The translations under genes and the position numbers were made by a program. Source: Riptortus pedestris (taxonomy: Eukaryota > Arthropoda > Insecta > Hemiptera > Alydidae). Taken from it: DNA of 64,000 bases. The stretch spans positions 113,558,501 through 113,622,500 of the forward strand of contig CM032233.1 of the NCBI GenBank assembly GCA_019009955.1, written 5' to 3'. Shown here piece after piece: positions 8,872-19,889 of the stretch. The notes under the pieces were generated by a model. It had not been told where the DNA came from. It ran no database searches and was given only the letters and a program-made list of their open reading frames with translations. How positions within the stretch are numbered: the stretch's first letter is position 1; the number at the start of each line of letters is the position of its first letter.

Positions 8872-11800
8872 GGGGAGGCAGCACTACCGGATACCAATTC
8901 AGGGAGACAACACTACCGGTTATCATACTTCCGAGAGGTAACACTGTCGGCAATCACTTCAGGGAGCTAACACTGCCGGTAATCACTTCAGGGAGCTAAC
9001 ACTGCCGGTAATCACTTCAGGGAGCTAACACTGCCGGTAATCACTTCAGGGAGCTAACACTGCCGGCAATCGCTTCAGGGAGCTAACACTGCCGGCAATC
9101 CCTTCAGGGAGCTAACACTGCCCGCAATCACTTCAGGGAGCTAACACTGCCGGTAATCACTTCAGGGAGCTAACACTGCCGGCAATCACTTCAGGGAGCT
9201 AACACTGCCGGCAATCGCTTCAGGGAGCTAACACTGCCGGCAATCCCTTCAGGGAGCTAACACTGCCGGCAATCACTTCAGGGAGCTAACACTGCCGGCA
9301 ATCACTTCAGGGAGCTAACACTGCCGGCAATCCCTTCAGGGAGCTAACACTGCCGGCAATCCCTTCAGGGAGCTAACACTGCCGGCAATCACTTCAGGGA
9401 GCTAACACTGCCGGCAATCACTTCAGGGAGCTAACACTGCCGGTAATCACTTCAGGGAGCTAACACTGCCGGCAATCACTTCAGGGAGGCAACACTACCG
9501 GATACCACTCAGGGAGGCAACACTACCTGTTATCATACCAGGGAGGCAGCACTACCGGTTACCACTTCCGAGCGGCAACACTACCGGTTATCATACCAGG
9601 GATGCCGCACTACCGGTTATCATACCAGGGAGGCGATACTCCCGGTTATCATACCAGGCAGGCAACACTACCGGTTATTACTTCAGGTAGACAACACTAC
9701 CGACTATCACTTCAGAGAGGTAACACTGAAGATAATTAATTCAGGGAGGTAACATTACCGGATACCACTCAGGGAGGCAACACTACCTGTTATCATACCA
9801 GGGAGGCAACACTACCAGCTATTACTTCAGGTAGGCAACACTACCGGTTATCACTTCAGAGAGCTAACACTGCGGGTAATCACTTCAGGGAGCTAACACT
9901 GCGGGTAATAATTTCAGGGAGCTAACACTGTGGGTAATCACTTCAGGGAGCTAACACTGCGGGTAATAAGTTCAGGGAGCTAACACTGCGGGTAATCACT
10001 TCAGGGAGCTAATACTGCGGGTAATCACTTCAGGGAGCTATCATTGCGAGTTATCACTTTAGGGAGGTAACACTGTGGGTTCTCACTGAAGGCAGATAAC
10101 GTACGGGTTATTATTCCAGGGAGGTATCACCACCGGTTATCATACAAGGGAGGTAACACTAGCTGCTATCTCTTCAGGAAGGTAATACTACCAGTTATCA
10201 CTTCAGGGAGGTAACACTAGCTGCTATCACTTCAGGGAGGTAACACTAGCTGCTATCACTTCAGGCAGGCAACACTAGCTGCTATCACTTCAGGGAGGTA
10301 ACACTAGCTTCTATCACTTCAGGGAGGTAACACTAGCTGCTATCACTTCAGGGATGCAACACTAGCTGTTATTACTTCAGGGAGGTAACAGTACCTGTTA
10401 TCATACCAGGCAGGTAACACTAGCTGCTATCACTTCAGGGGGGGGGGGGTAACACTAGCTGTTATTACTTCAGGGAGGCAACACTAGCTGCTATCACTTC
10501 AGGCAGGCAACACTAGCTGCTATCACTTCAGGGGGGGGTAACACTAGCTGTTATTACTTCAGGGAGGCAACACTAGCTGCTATCACTTCAGGCAGGTAAC
10601 ACTAGCTGCTATCACTTCAGGGGGGGGGGGTAACACTAGCTGTTATTACTTAAGGGAGGCAACACTAGCTGCTATCACTTCAGGCAGGCCACACTAGATG
10701 CTATCACTTCAGGGAGGTAACACTACCGGTTACCACTTCAGGGAGGCAACACCACCAGTTATCACTTCAGAGCGGTAACACTTAAGGTAATCACTTCAGA
10801 GAGGTAACACTAGCTGCTATCACTTCAGGGAGGTAACACTAGTTGCTATCACTTCAGGGAGGCAACACTAGCTGCTATCACTTCAGGGAGGTAACACTAG
10901 CTGCTATCACTTCAGGGAGGCAACACTAGCTGCTATCACTTCAGGGAGGTAACACTAGCTGCTATCACTTCAGGGAGGTAACACTAGCTGCTATCACTTC
11001 AGAGGGGCAACACTACGAGTTATCATACCAAATAGGTAACACTACCTGTTATCACTACAGGCCGGTAACACTACCTGCTATCACTTCAGGGGGGTAACAC
11101 TAGCTGTTATTACTTCAGGGAGGTAACACTAGCTGCTATCACTTCAGGCAGGCAACACTAGCTGCTATCACTTCAGGGGGGGGGGGGTAACACAAGGGTT
11201 TATTACTTCCGGGAGGCAACACTAGCTGCTATCACTTCAGGCAGGTAACACTAGCTGCTATCTCTTCAGGGGGGGGGGGTAACACTAGCTGCTATCACTT
11301 CAGGCAGGCAACACTAGCTGCTATCACTTCAGGGAGGTAACACTAGCTGCTATCACTTCAGGGAGGCAACACTAGCTGTTATTACTTCAGGGAGACAACA
11401 GTACCTGTTATCATACCAGGCAGGTAACACTAGACGCTATCACTTCAGGGGGGTAACACTACCTGCTATCACTTCAGGGGGGTAACACTAGCTGTTATTA
11501 CTTCAGGGAGGTAACACTAGCTGCTATCACTTCAGGCAGGCAACACTAGCTGCTATCACTTCAGGGAGGTAACAGTAGCTGCTATTACTTCAGGGAGGTA
11601 ACACTAGCTGCTATCACTTCAGGGGGGTAACACTAGCTGCTATTACTTCAGGGAGGTAACACTAGCTGCTATCACTTCAGGGGGGTAACAGGACCTGTTA
11701 TCATACCAGGCAGGTAACACTAGCTGCTATCACTTCAGGGAGGTAACACTAGCTGCTATCACTTCAGGCAGGCAACACTAGCTGCTATCACTTCAGAGAG

Positions 11801-12327
11801 GCAACACTAGCTGCTATTACTTGAGGGAGGTAACAGTACCTGTTATCATACCAGGCAGGTAACACTAGCTGGTATCACTTCAGGGGGGTAACACTAGCTG
11901 CTATCACTTCAGGGAGGTAACACTAGCTGCTATCACTTCAGGGTGGCAACACTAGCTGCTATTACTTGAGGGAGGCAACACTAGCTGCTATCACTTCAAG
12001 GAGGCAACACTAGCTGCTATCACTTGAGGCAGGTAACACTAGCTGCTATCACTTCAGGCAGGCAACACTAGCTGCTATCACTTCAGGGAGGCAAGACTAG
12101 CTGATATCACTTCAGGGAGGCAACACTAGCTGCTATCACTTCAGGGAGGTAACACTACCTGTTATCATACCAGACAGGTAACAGTATCGGTTATCATACC
12201 GTTCAGGTAACACTACCTATTATCATACCAGGCAGGTAACACTAGCTATTATCATACCAGGCAGGCATCACTACCAGTTATCATACCAGGCAGGTAACAC
12301 TACTGGTTATCATTTGAGGTGGGTAAT
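8872..12327. repeat. 29-bp minisatellite array, about 3.46 kb and 119 units
   Basis: The unit is approximately CACTTCAGGGAGGTAACACT plus a nine-base variable part. Sub-arrays are homogeneous. GCCGGYAAT units dominate 8950-9490. ACCGGTTAT...CATACCA units fill 9490-9850. GCGGGTAAT units lie at 9860-10080. AGCTGCTAT units fill 10140-12150. ACCTGTTAT/CATACCA units close the array at 12150-12327. Several units have expanded G runs of 7 to 12 (10439, 10620, 11177, 11270). Multi-unit blocks recur in the 10.4-11.7 kb part. No long reading frame crosses the array. Confidence 0.95.
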
Positions 12328-12699
12328 TCAACTGGCATTGCGTCTAGCAAAAATGTCCAAAAGAATGTATTCTACTTTTGAAACGTACTACACGACGTGT
12401 TAAGGTTCCGATGGACCTCCAGGGCCGAAACGGTTTAGTGTTGGTAGGCAGGACACAAGATAAATCCCTGAGAAAGCCAGAGTGAAGCAGTGCTGTCGTC
12501 GGTCGCGGAGAGGAGCATCACATTAGTTTACTTATGTACGGAAATACTTCAGAAAAGTTAACTATCATAATGTTGATATTGCTGGAGGTTTTATTTTTAT
12601 CGAGTTCAGCTGTACATCCTTTCCTCTGTAGGCGTTTATATTTATGTATACAGGAGCAGCCGCAACTAGGCGAGTTGGATGAAAGTTAAAATATGTAAT
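12328..12699. other. Flank of the minisatellite, no gene recognised
   Basis: Moderate GC content (for example GGACCTCCAGGGCCGAAACG at 12414) and apparently not one of the window's repeat families. No reading frame or structural RNA was supported. Confidence 0.4.
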
Positions 12700-13410
12700 A
12701 TAAAATTCAAAATATCTCTGTTAATATAAGTCGAATTGAAAAATTGTATACAGCTAATCTTAATTTGAAAATTGACTGTGCTGTAAATATTGTAATATTC
12801 ATTTATTCACTATCTTGAATAGTAACCGAGGTATGTGCATTTTTTATTTATTAGCCTTCAGCAAACCCCCACTTCTACTCTTGTCACATAAAAAATACTC
12901 TTTTATATAATAAACCACATTATTCCAAGCTTAAATACCAAACATTTTTTTCAAGAGGCCTTTATTATACGAGATACATGCAAATACGTTATGTCGATCG
13001 ACCCCCCCCCCCTTCCACGCCTTCAATTCTTCTTGGATTACTAAAATTTGAGTGATTGAGATAAAAATTATTCTGATTCATTATAAATTACAGTACTAGA
13101 TATTGTAAATAGTTTTCAATAAAATTAGTATATTGTATTCAGACATATTTCAATAATTGTTTTTCTTTCCGTTGAAGAATATTTCTATCTATCTGTTCAG
13201 CTTTGAGAGGTTTGCATTGTTTGTATACAATTCAGACGCTGTCCGTTGGAGGTTATTAAAATTGACTGAAAGATTTCTCATAACCATTTGTATTTATTCA
13301 TTCATTATTCACGGTGGTGCTATGTGTTGCCAGTATATAGATATATCTATTGTAAAACTTAACAAGTGAAATCTGCTTAGTTTATGCAGCCCCTGCGTGA
13401 CAGACTTTTT
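12700..13410 (+). mobile_element. HINE-like element 8 (type A), 5' truncated
   Basis: It starts inside the core (AATATCTCTGTTAATATAAG). It has AACCGAGGTATGTGC, AGCAAACCCCCACTTC, a poly-C run at 13002, TGTTTTTCTTTCCGTTG and ATTTCTCATAACCATTTG, and ends with GCAGCCCCTGCGTGACAGAC and T5. Its 3' end abuts a reversed HINE 5' end at the CATTTTCGTCATCTCC motif. Confidence 0.75.
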
Positions 13411-13515
13411 CGTAATCTCCTGGGTAGGATCGAATGACATTTTACATTTTTTTTTTTTTTTTGAAAATCCCGCCATGAGAACAACCTCAATAGCTGATTT
13501 CCCTTGAGGGAGATT
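13411..13515 (-). mobile_element. HINE-like element 9, 5' end only
   Basis: The sequence CGTAATCTCCTGGGTAGGAT, a T run, CCTCAATAGCTGATTTCCC and TGAGGGAGATTT is the minus-strand 5' end of the family. Element 8 is inserted at its AAAA run. The rest of this outer copy was not found on the other side. Confidence 0.65.
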
Positions 13516-13605
13516 TCATTTATGTCAATATAGACCTATATTCAGATCGGACTATAACTCAATTCAACGAGAGCTACAAGTACAAAGGAAGGATATGTGT
13601 ATATT

Positions 13606-13723
13606 AGCAGATTTCCCGTAAGGGAAATCAGCTATTGAGGTCGTAATCATGACGGAAGTTTTGAAAAATTTCCTCAAATGTCCATCGATCCTACCCAGGA
13701 GATGACGAAAATGAGGTCCGTTC

Positions 13724-13789
<66 letters not shown>

Positions 13790-14283
13790 TTGTCTGTTAA
13801 CACTCAAGTGGTCGCAATTTTTGTTTGATCGTTACCAAACTTCATATTTAAGAGTTTTACGTAAAAAGAAAGATCAAGTTCGTTAATGGCTGAAATCGGA
13901 CCAGTGGGAGGGGGGATTCGAGGGGTGATTTTTGAAAATTCGAAATATCTCCGTTATTATGCGTCGGATCGAAAAATTGTATAGAATCAATCTTATTGCA
14001 AATTAAATTTACTATAAATATTGTTTTATACATTTATTCTGTATCTTGAATATTAACCGAGATATTTGCATTTGTATGCATGTGTGTGGTCGGCAGGAGT
14101 CGGCTACGTTCGGCACTCTCCGCTGAGAGCTAGGGCGGGCCGTTTCGGTAACTGTTCGTCCCTCGTGAATAGTTTTAGAGATTCCTTACTACTACTGTTG
14201 TTATTAGGCGGATTTCTATATTGTAAAACTTCACATGGGAAATCTGCTTAGTTTACGCAGCCCCTGCGTGACGGACTTTTTTA
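13606..14283 (+). mobile_element. HINE-like element 10 (type B, full length)
   Basis: A clean copy: AGCAGATTTCCCGTAAGGG, GAAAATGAGGTCCGTTC, TA tract 13729-13783, GAAATCGGACCAGTGGGAGG, ATATCTCCGTTATTATGCG, AACCGAGATATTTGC, TGTGTGTGGTCGGCAGGAG, TTTCGGTAACTGTTCGTC, GGGAAATCTGCTTAG and the perfect hairpin ACGCAGCCCCTGCGT before GACGGAC. Confidence 0.85.
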
Positions 14284-14680
14284 AAGCAGTTGAACGCTCA
14301 CTTTGTGTCGTAGCTATTGCCATATCTAACGGCACTTATGACGTTCTAGTCATAAGTGTAGCATTGCGTTTTATATATATTTGTTTGTTTTTTAATATTC
14401 GACTACCTTTGTTGACTTTTATATATATATTTATTTATTTATTTATTCATATATATATTACATGTTTTTGAAAGTATAAATGTTGTGTCACAGAGCACTG
14501 ATGATGGGACGGTTCGCCCCGAAAGTACTTTGCCTGTAATAAAGAAATATTAAGAGTGGAGGTGTTTGACCTTTTTGATCCTTCCGTTGACGATGGACCT
14601 CCACCAGCCAGCCCAAATCCAGAGTAAATATAATTATTCTTACGTATATTTCAAAGGAGCTAATTTTCATCATAAACTGT
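14284..14680 (+). mobile_element. Penelope-like element terminal region (probable)
   Basis: No coding trace survives. The interval contains AT-rich sequence and then a hammerhead-type ribozyme (14490-14537), a motif known to mark the terminal repeats of Penelope-like retroelements. It is followed by GAGGTGTTTGACC and GATGGACCTCCACC. Assignment depends on the ribozyme; limits are approximate. Confidence 0.4.
14490..14537 (+). ncRNA. Type I hammerhead ribozyme candidate
   Basis: Stem I pairs ACAG-a-GCA (14490-14497) with TGCCTGT (14531-14537), 7 base pairs with one bulged A. The core CTGATGA (14498-14504) is exact. Stem II is GGG/CCC (14506-14508 with 14517-14519), with CG/CG and a GTT loop inside, leaving a T-C mismatch at its base. 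GAAA (14521-14524) follows. Stem III is minimal, A-U and G-C closed by a UA loop (14524-14529). The predicted self-cleavage site is after T14530 (CUU). This minimal stem III layout is that of ribozymes in Penelope-like elements. Activity is inferred, not shown. Confidence 0.7.
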
Positions 14681-15825
14681 AGAGATTTATTTAGAGGAGA
14701 ATTTTTTTCTTACTGAAGTTCATTAGATTGGTTTAATGAAAATGATCTTAATATTTTTTTAAAAAATTGAGTTATGATATATTTCTTATTAAATATTGTG
14801 TTAATAGATATTAAATAATATTAATGTAAATAATACACCTCAATATATAAAAGAATAAAATATTCTATTCAAAACACAAACTAATACATCAATCACTTCT
14901 GAAAAAAATAACAAATGAAATTTATATTAATGACATTGATAAAAAAAGTAAATCATTATTATGAAATTCATTGTCTTTACTATATTGATACAGTTATTGT
15001 TCTACTGCCTATTTAAATTTATAAATTATTGGAGAAAACATTTCCTAAGCAATGCAATTTATTTTAAGCAATGAAATAATTGCATTCTCCTCTTTAAATT
15101 AGGAACTTCTTACACCGTTAAATAAGTATTTTTTCTTTATAAAATATAATAACAATCTGGCCATTTTGGATTAGCAAAGTTCTCTTAAATTAAATGCTAC
15201 AGACTGTCATGATTTCAATCATATCAATTTGAAGTAATTATGCTTAGAAACACAGCGCATTTGGATTTGGATATAATATATTAAAAGTACTCCTGAATAC
15301 TCATTAATTTGTTTTATACGTTATGGTAAAATAAGTGTGTAATATGAATTTTTGTTTCTCTGGAATAAAGCTCAGTTGGAGTGGGTATGTGGAGTAAGTT
15401 CAAGGAGTTGCCGCTAGATAGCAGGCCACTACTATTTTTCTATACAAGCTGCTCTCGGACTCTCCTCCCGTTTCCAAAGCTTCGGTACACAGCTCCAGGA
15501 GATATAAGTTCTGCAAAGAAAATATTAAGGCCAACGTATCTTCAATATCATTCCAACGACTTTTGTGAAAACAAACATTTGGATTCTATAACATTTTTCG
15601 AATTTTTTTCTTCAGAGAAATATTTCAAACCAGAATCGCATTAAGAGATCGGAGATACATGATGTTTTGTTGTTAAAATTATTACATCAAGAGGAACATA
15701 CGGAATATATTAACATTTTCTTAGCGCCGGCATCTTTGGCGGTACTAAGGCCGCTTGGGCGATATGCAAGGGGTCTGTACCATAAATAATAATAGACCAT
15801 AAGTAATTTGTAGACGTTACCATAA
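14681..15825. other. AT-rich interval, no gene recognised
   Basis: This is mostly low-complexity AT sequence. A plus-strand frame of 87 codons at 15381-15644 (MGMWSKFKELPLDSRPLLFF at its start) has no recognisable domain, signal peptide or relative here, and I do not call it a gene. Confidence 0.45.
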
Positions 15826-16930
15826 GGAAAATCAACTATTGAGATTGTACTCAGGACGCAATTTTCGAAAAATGTCTCAAAATCTCCATTGAGCCTACCT
15901 ATTAGCTCTATGAAGAAAAAAAGAAAAAAAATATATATATAAACTCAACCGCAAAAAAAACTGGACATTTAGATTTAGTCTTATAATTTTGTTAAATACT
16001 TAATATATATGTATATTAATCTTTTTTAATTAAAATAATTGGTTAATCTATAGGTTATTTAAACAAAATCAACCAAAAGTGAATAATTTTTATTGATTGT
16101 TTACAAAAAAATACAAAATAAAAAAAGAAAGATAAATTAACACATTTAAAAAAAAAAATATTCTTCATTTTTATTACAGTGAATGGTAGACTTCCCTACC
16201 CCAAGCGTTTGGCAATGTAACGTAAGCTCCGGCCTTCCATCTAAGTTTGACCCATTATTCTGGACCGAAATAAAAACGAAACATTAATTAAGGAAAATGC
16301 TTGGTTAAAGATGTTTAAATGTGCGAAAAACTACTTACAGTTTAGAATAGATCTACTTCACGACAAATAAATCTAATCTGAGTTTTATCTAATTGTTTAC
16401 TAATCCTGAAGGGATTAGTTCATTGGACTTAGACTCTACATTCTCTGTAATAACTAGAATACCCACACAAAGAAACACATTGCTGAAAGATAGCTTTTAA
16501 TACGACAAATATGAAGTGTCCGGTTTTTTTTGCGGTTGAGTGTATATATTTGCCTGCTAACACCCTAGCAGTCGCAATTTTTGTCTGATTCTTAGCAAAC
16601 TCGATTTATGGGCGTTTTATGTAAAACTAAAGATGAAGTTCGTTAACGGCTTAAATCTGAATTCAAAATATGTTCATTAGTATGGATAATCATATGTAAC
16701 CAATCTTGTTGTAAATGTGATTTCTATAAATGTTATTCTATACCCTTTTTCTCTGTCTTGAATATTAACAGAGACTTTTGTATTTTTTTAATTATCAGCC
16801 TTGAGTCATTTAGTCAAACGCACTTTTACTTTTAAGTGAATATTTCATGAAACATCTGAATACATGTTTTTAAAGACCCAAAATTGTTTTCAACGTATCT
16901 TTACTTTTTTTTAATATAATTATTCTTTAT
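15826..16930 (+). mobile_element. HINE-like element 11, decayed, carrying a MITE
   Basis: The 5' part (AAGGAAAATCAACTATTGAG, CAGGACGCAATTTTCG) runs to a TA tract at 15931. After the MITE (15942-16542) it continues TTTGCCTGCTAACACCC, TAGCAGTCGCAATTTTTG, AACAGAGACTTTTG and fades near 16930. Both halves are in register, so the MITE entered the microsatellite of an older HINE copy. Confidence 0.65.
15942..16542 (+). mobile_element. Tc1/mariner-type MITE, copy 1 (601 bp)
   Basis: The terminal inverted repeats are AACTCAACCGCAAAAAAAAC on the left and TTTTTTTTGCGGTTGAGTG on the right, extending inward as (G)GACA(C/T)TT. TA flanks both ends. A second copy lies at 28556-29132. On the minus strand a short frame reads MEGRSLRYIAKRLG, like the helix-turn-helix start of Tc1-type transposases. 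This suggests an internal-deletion derivative of an autonomous Tc1-like element. No catalytic domain is present. Confidence 0.85.
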
Positions 16931-17747
16931 TGAGTAACAATACATTTACAAAATAATTTATAGTGTTCCTTCTGACCACTACAATATTACAAAAAGAAAC
17001 ATAAAATATGATTTTCTATTTAAGTAGAAGATTGCTTATAAATGCAATTGACTAAGAGTAGGCTGTCATATTGCAACTTAGTGAATACTAGATTATTTTA
17101 AAAATTAACAAATTTAAGTGATCTTACGAGCTAATAACATTAACAAGTACAAAATTTGTTATATATATATATATATATATATATCTAAATATGATTGCAG
17201 GTAAAATAGACAACAAATATTTATGAGATGGGATAGATTCAAGTACATTGTGTGATGACTTCGTCAATTAAGATTTTATTGACCGCCCACTACTACTTGT
17301 CGGATTTTTATTTGAAAATAGAAAAGGTATGGTGAAATCAGATCAGGAGTATTAAAAAATAAATTACTCATAACTTACCAATTATTATACCACTCCGTAC
17401 ATACGAGTTCATATATTCTTCCTAGATAAATATCATAGCTCCTTAATACTGTCTCAACATTCAATCTTTAAAGAGCTGTTATTAGAGTATTTAAAATTAT
17501 GAAAATAGTAGAAATATGCCTACTTTTCTTATGATTATTAAAGGTTTATAGACCTAAAGAACTTGAAAATAGAACTCATGTCTTTTAATGAATGGGTGCT
17601 TTTAGTGAACCCCATACTTGGAGAAAATATTTATAACGTACTGTTTTTTTATTCTAGAAGGTTTTTGTCCATTGAATTGTCTATTTTAGAAATGTTTCTC
17701 AATTGAGGTTTCATGACTTGGTTCAGGATTCAATTTCTCTAATATCC
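16931..17747. other. AT-rich interval with a HINE type E scrap
   Basis: A TA tract lies at 17160-17184. At 17290-17350, CTACTTGTCGGATTTTTATT and GGTATGGTGAAATCAGATC resemble the type E 3' arm of the HINE-like family. The rest shows no gene or named repeat. Confidence 0.4.
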
Positions 17748-17950
17748 TAGCCAGGTGCCTTTAATCACACATGGTTAGCCTAGAGCGGCGAGTTCAATTC
17801 CCGTCTGGACATAAGGAATTTATTTAGTGACGAATCCATTAAATAAAATCCTTATTCCCACCCTGGCTAGAAAAGGGTGTTAGGTTGCTTGTAGATAACC
17901 CGTCCCAATTAGCAACAGTAGCAAATAGTGGACGTCAATAAATAATAATA
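17748..17950 (+). repeat. tRNA-derived SINE, copy with decayed head
   Basis: It includes a polymerase III B-box-like GAGTTCAATTCCCG (17789), then AATTTATTTAGTGACGAATC, CCACCCTGGCTAGAAAAGGG, ACCCGTCCCAATTAGC and a 3' tail ATAAATAATAATAAT. The head before the B box is degraded. It is the same family as 32080-32310. Confidence 0.75.
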
Positions 17951-18007
17951 ATATTTCTACAATAACCATCAATCGTACATAGAAGGTGACAAAACCATAA
18001 CCGTTCA

Positions 18008-18010
<3 letters not shown>

Positions 18011-18053
<43 letters not shown>
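18011..18053. repeat. TA microsatellite
   Basis: A pure dinucleotide tract of about 43 bases. The flanks do not match a recognisable HINE copy. Confidence 0.9.
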
Positions 18054-18055
<2 letters not shown>

Positions 18056-18528
18056 TTCACTTTAGAGAACTTAAACCGCCCTTCATGCGATATTCGAGGG
18101 ATTATTGATCAGACAATTACGTAGAGAGTCATTAACTAGCATAGGATTACCATTAAACAAGGAGGCAATATTATATGGGGAAGGGGGAGAGTAATGGTCC
18201 GTCCACCAGTGCCTGTGGCCGGGATCTAGGAGAGTCAAAATCCTAAGTCATTCTCAGGGGTTGTCAGACCTATATACTTCCTTTACAACAGCTGTGTACA
18301 TATATATCTATGTATACATATTCGTGGGTGTGTGCATTTGTCACAAAACAACCTCATGGTTACAATTTATAATTAATCGTTATAAATCTCGATATTTGAC
18401 CTTTTGCGAAATACGGAGATGGGAGGGGGTAAAATATAAGTTTTTATGTCACAGGCTTTTCCCGTTATATCAAGAAATGTTAAGCAATCAATCTTGTTGT
18501 TGGTAAACTAAAGCCCTACAATTGTTGG
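18054..18528. other. Unassigned, with a decayed HINE core at 18300-18440
   Basis: The first part is moderately GC-rich (GTCCGTCCACCAGTGCCTGT) and unrecognised. TTACAATTTATAATTAATCG and CTCGATATTTGACC at 18360-18400 resemble the HINE core block GTTACCAAACTCGATATTTA. Confidence 0.4.
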
Positions 18529-18801
18529 CAGGGCCCCCGCTACCATATGTGCAATGTGTGCAATGCGCACGGGCGCCATCCTTTATGGGCGCCAAAACCA
18601 AGGGCCAAAAAAAAATTTAGATTTCATTCTGTTTATTTCATTTTAATATTTTAGTCTACAAACAAATATGACTTTTAAAGTCAGTTCTTTGCTTTATTTC
18701 ATGTACCTACCTACCATAAAAAAAAGATAATTCAAAATGCCTTAAGGGGCGCCAAAATCATTTTTGCACACAGGCGCCAGTAGCCCTTCCTGTGTAAATT
18801 A
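18529..18801. mobile_element. hAT-like non-autonomous scrap (tentative)
   Basis: The ends look like imperfect inverted repeats. The left starts CAGGGCCCCCGCTACC with GTGTGCAATGCGCACGGGCGCC further in. The right ends GCGCCAGTAGCCCTTCCTG after TTTTTGCACACAGG. GGGCGCCAAAA appears on both sides. CAGGG termini with sub-terminal GGCGCC are common in hAT-like elements, but I could not find a matching 8-bp duplication. Confidence 0.3.
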
Positions 18802-19052
18802 AACTTTGTGAGAATATGACCTATTTAACTTTACTTAACTACTCCATGCATACATATATACATATAGGCAACCAAAAGAATACTAATTTTACAAATAAAG
18901 AATATAGTGAAAGGAAAATGTCCTGTACATTGAATTACAACCCTATAGTACCCAGGAAGATTACATTCATATGTAAAGATATCGGGCAAATCACTTGGAA
19001 ATATTAAAAAAGAGTAAAAAATATAAGCCATATATAAGACAATTTTAATGTA

Positions 19053-19307
19053 GATACCAAATATAACGTATACAAAATAAACTGTTTGGATTGCAATAAA
19101 AGTCATGTAGGGGAATCATCACAATTACTCAAAAGAAGAATCAGACAACACGTGATAAACGTAGATGATAAGGACTTAGATAATAGTACGTCCCTAGACG
19201 ACCACGCGATTAAATACAACGATAAATTTGATTTTGAAAATGTAAGTACAATAGAAAAAGAAAGAAATTTAAGCAAGAGGAGGATAAAAGAGAATATGCA
19301 CATATAA
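19053..19307 (+). pseudogene. Penelope-like GIY-YIG endonuclease domain
   Basis: The open frame reads DTKYNVYKINCLDCNKSHVG, then SSQLLKRRIRQHVINV, a region with DHAIKYNDKFDFENV, and EKERNLSKRRIKENMHI before the stop at 19305. The VYKINC.DC....VGE(S)(S)..L..R..QH pattern is the GIY-YIG nuclease core of Penelope-like elements, with the Cys pair just before YVG (here HVG), the conserved Arg, and the EKE.N...R...E end. Upstream sequence (PRKITFICKDIGQITW at about 18950) looks like the linker after the reverse transcriptase but is broken by stops. The role in the parent element is DNA nicking during retrotransposition. A second copy is at 52570-52853 on the other strand. Confidence 0.8.
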
Positions 19308-19797
19308 AAATAGAAAAAGAGTGACCAAGAGGAAAACAGAAATAAAACATGTGAATTATATATATTTTAATTTATTAGAAACGCTCAATTAAATAAAAAA
19401 AAACAATAAAAAATGTCAACAGTTTTAGGCAATCCAAGCTATTGCAACATTATTTGCATGGTTTTATAATGGGACGTATTATGTCCCTTTCTAAACATAT
19501 CTATGATTATGCATTTTACCTCTTCTTTAAACTCTTCACAAAATGATATACATATTTTATATCGTTCTAATTTATGAGAAACTTTAAAGTGACAGTTAGT
19601 TAATAATAATTTTCTCGTTTACGATTTAGACTACACTTCATTAGGGATAATCGATAAATTTTTATTTCCTGACGTATTGATATAAAGCTACTGACTTGAC
19701 CCGCCTTAGTTTGTAAGCCGTTGTCCGACTGGTTCGCCTAGTGGAAGGTCCTAGAGAAAGATGTAGCCGTTAGTTTAGTTCCTTTGTGTAGTAGAAC

Positions 19798-19840
19798 TTC
19801 TCCTGTTGAGGCGTCAAATGAACGCGAAACTAGTTGAGAA
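19798..19840 (+). ncRNA. Hammerhead ribozyme candidate of a Penelope-like element
   Basis: Stem I pairs TTCTC (19798-19802) with GAGAA (19836-19840). The core CTGTTGAG (19803-19810) differs from the consensus CTGANGA at one position, A6 replaced by T. Stem II pairs GCGT (19811-19814) with ACGC (19822-19825) around a seven-base loop. GAAA (19826-19829) follows, and stem III is A-U plus C-G with a TA loop (19829-19834). Predicted cleavage is after T19835 (GUU). The core substitution probably reduces or abolishes activity. It lies about 490 bases after the GIY-YIG stop, where Penelope-like ribozymes are expected. Confidence 0.65.
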
Positions 19841-19889
19841 ATAAAAATGATGTGAATGATCATTTGAAGTTTTCATTTAGTTGAAATTC

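Larger units (their letters stand above)
18816..19850 (+). mobile_element. Penelope-like element 3' portion
   Basis: A decayed reading frame (18867-19307) ends in a GIY-YIG endonuclease domain. It is followed by an AT-rich 3' UTR and, at 19798-19840, a hammerhead-like ribozyme of the type found in Penelope-like terminal repeats. The reverse transcriptase region is not preserved. Limits are approximate. Confidence 0.65.

Noticed and set aside
8872..12327. CRISPR-like array
   Set aside because: The units are contiguous with no unique spacers, and the setting is eukaryotic; it is a minisatellite.
12405..12445. CCGATGGACCTCCAGGGCCGAAAC as a possible hammerhead core
   Set aside because: The first core block is not CTGANGA, and no stem I pairing could be found.
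15381..15644. 87-codon plus-strand frame
   Set aside because: No domain, no relative in the window, no promoter or splice context; its length is not unusual for chance in AT-rich DNA.
17748..17950. Functional tRNA gene
   Set aside because: The B box is followed by a SINE body shared with 32080 and by a repeat tail; there is no cloverleaf.
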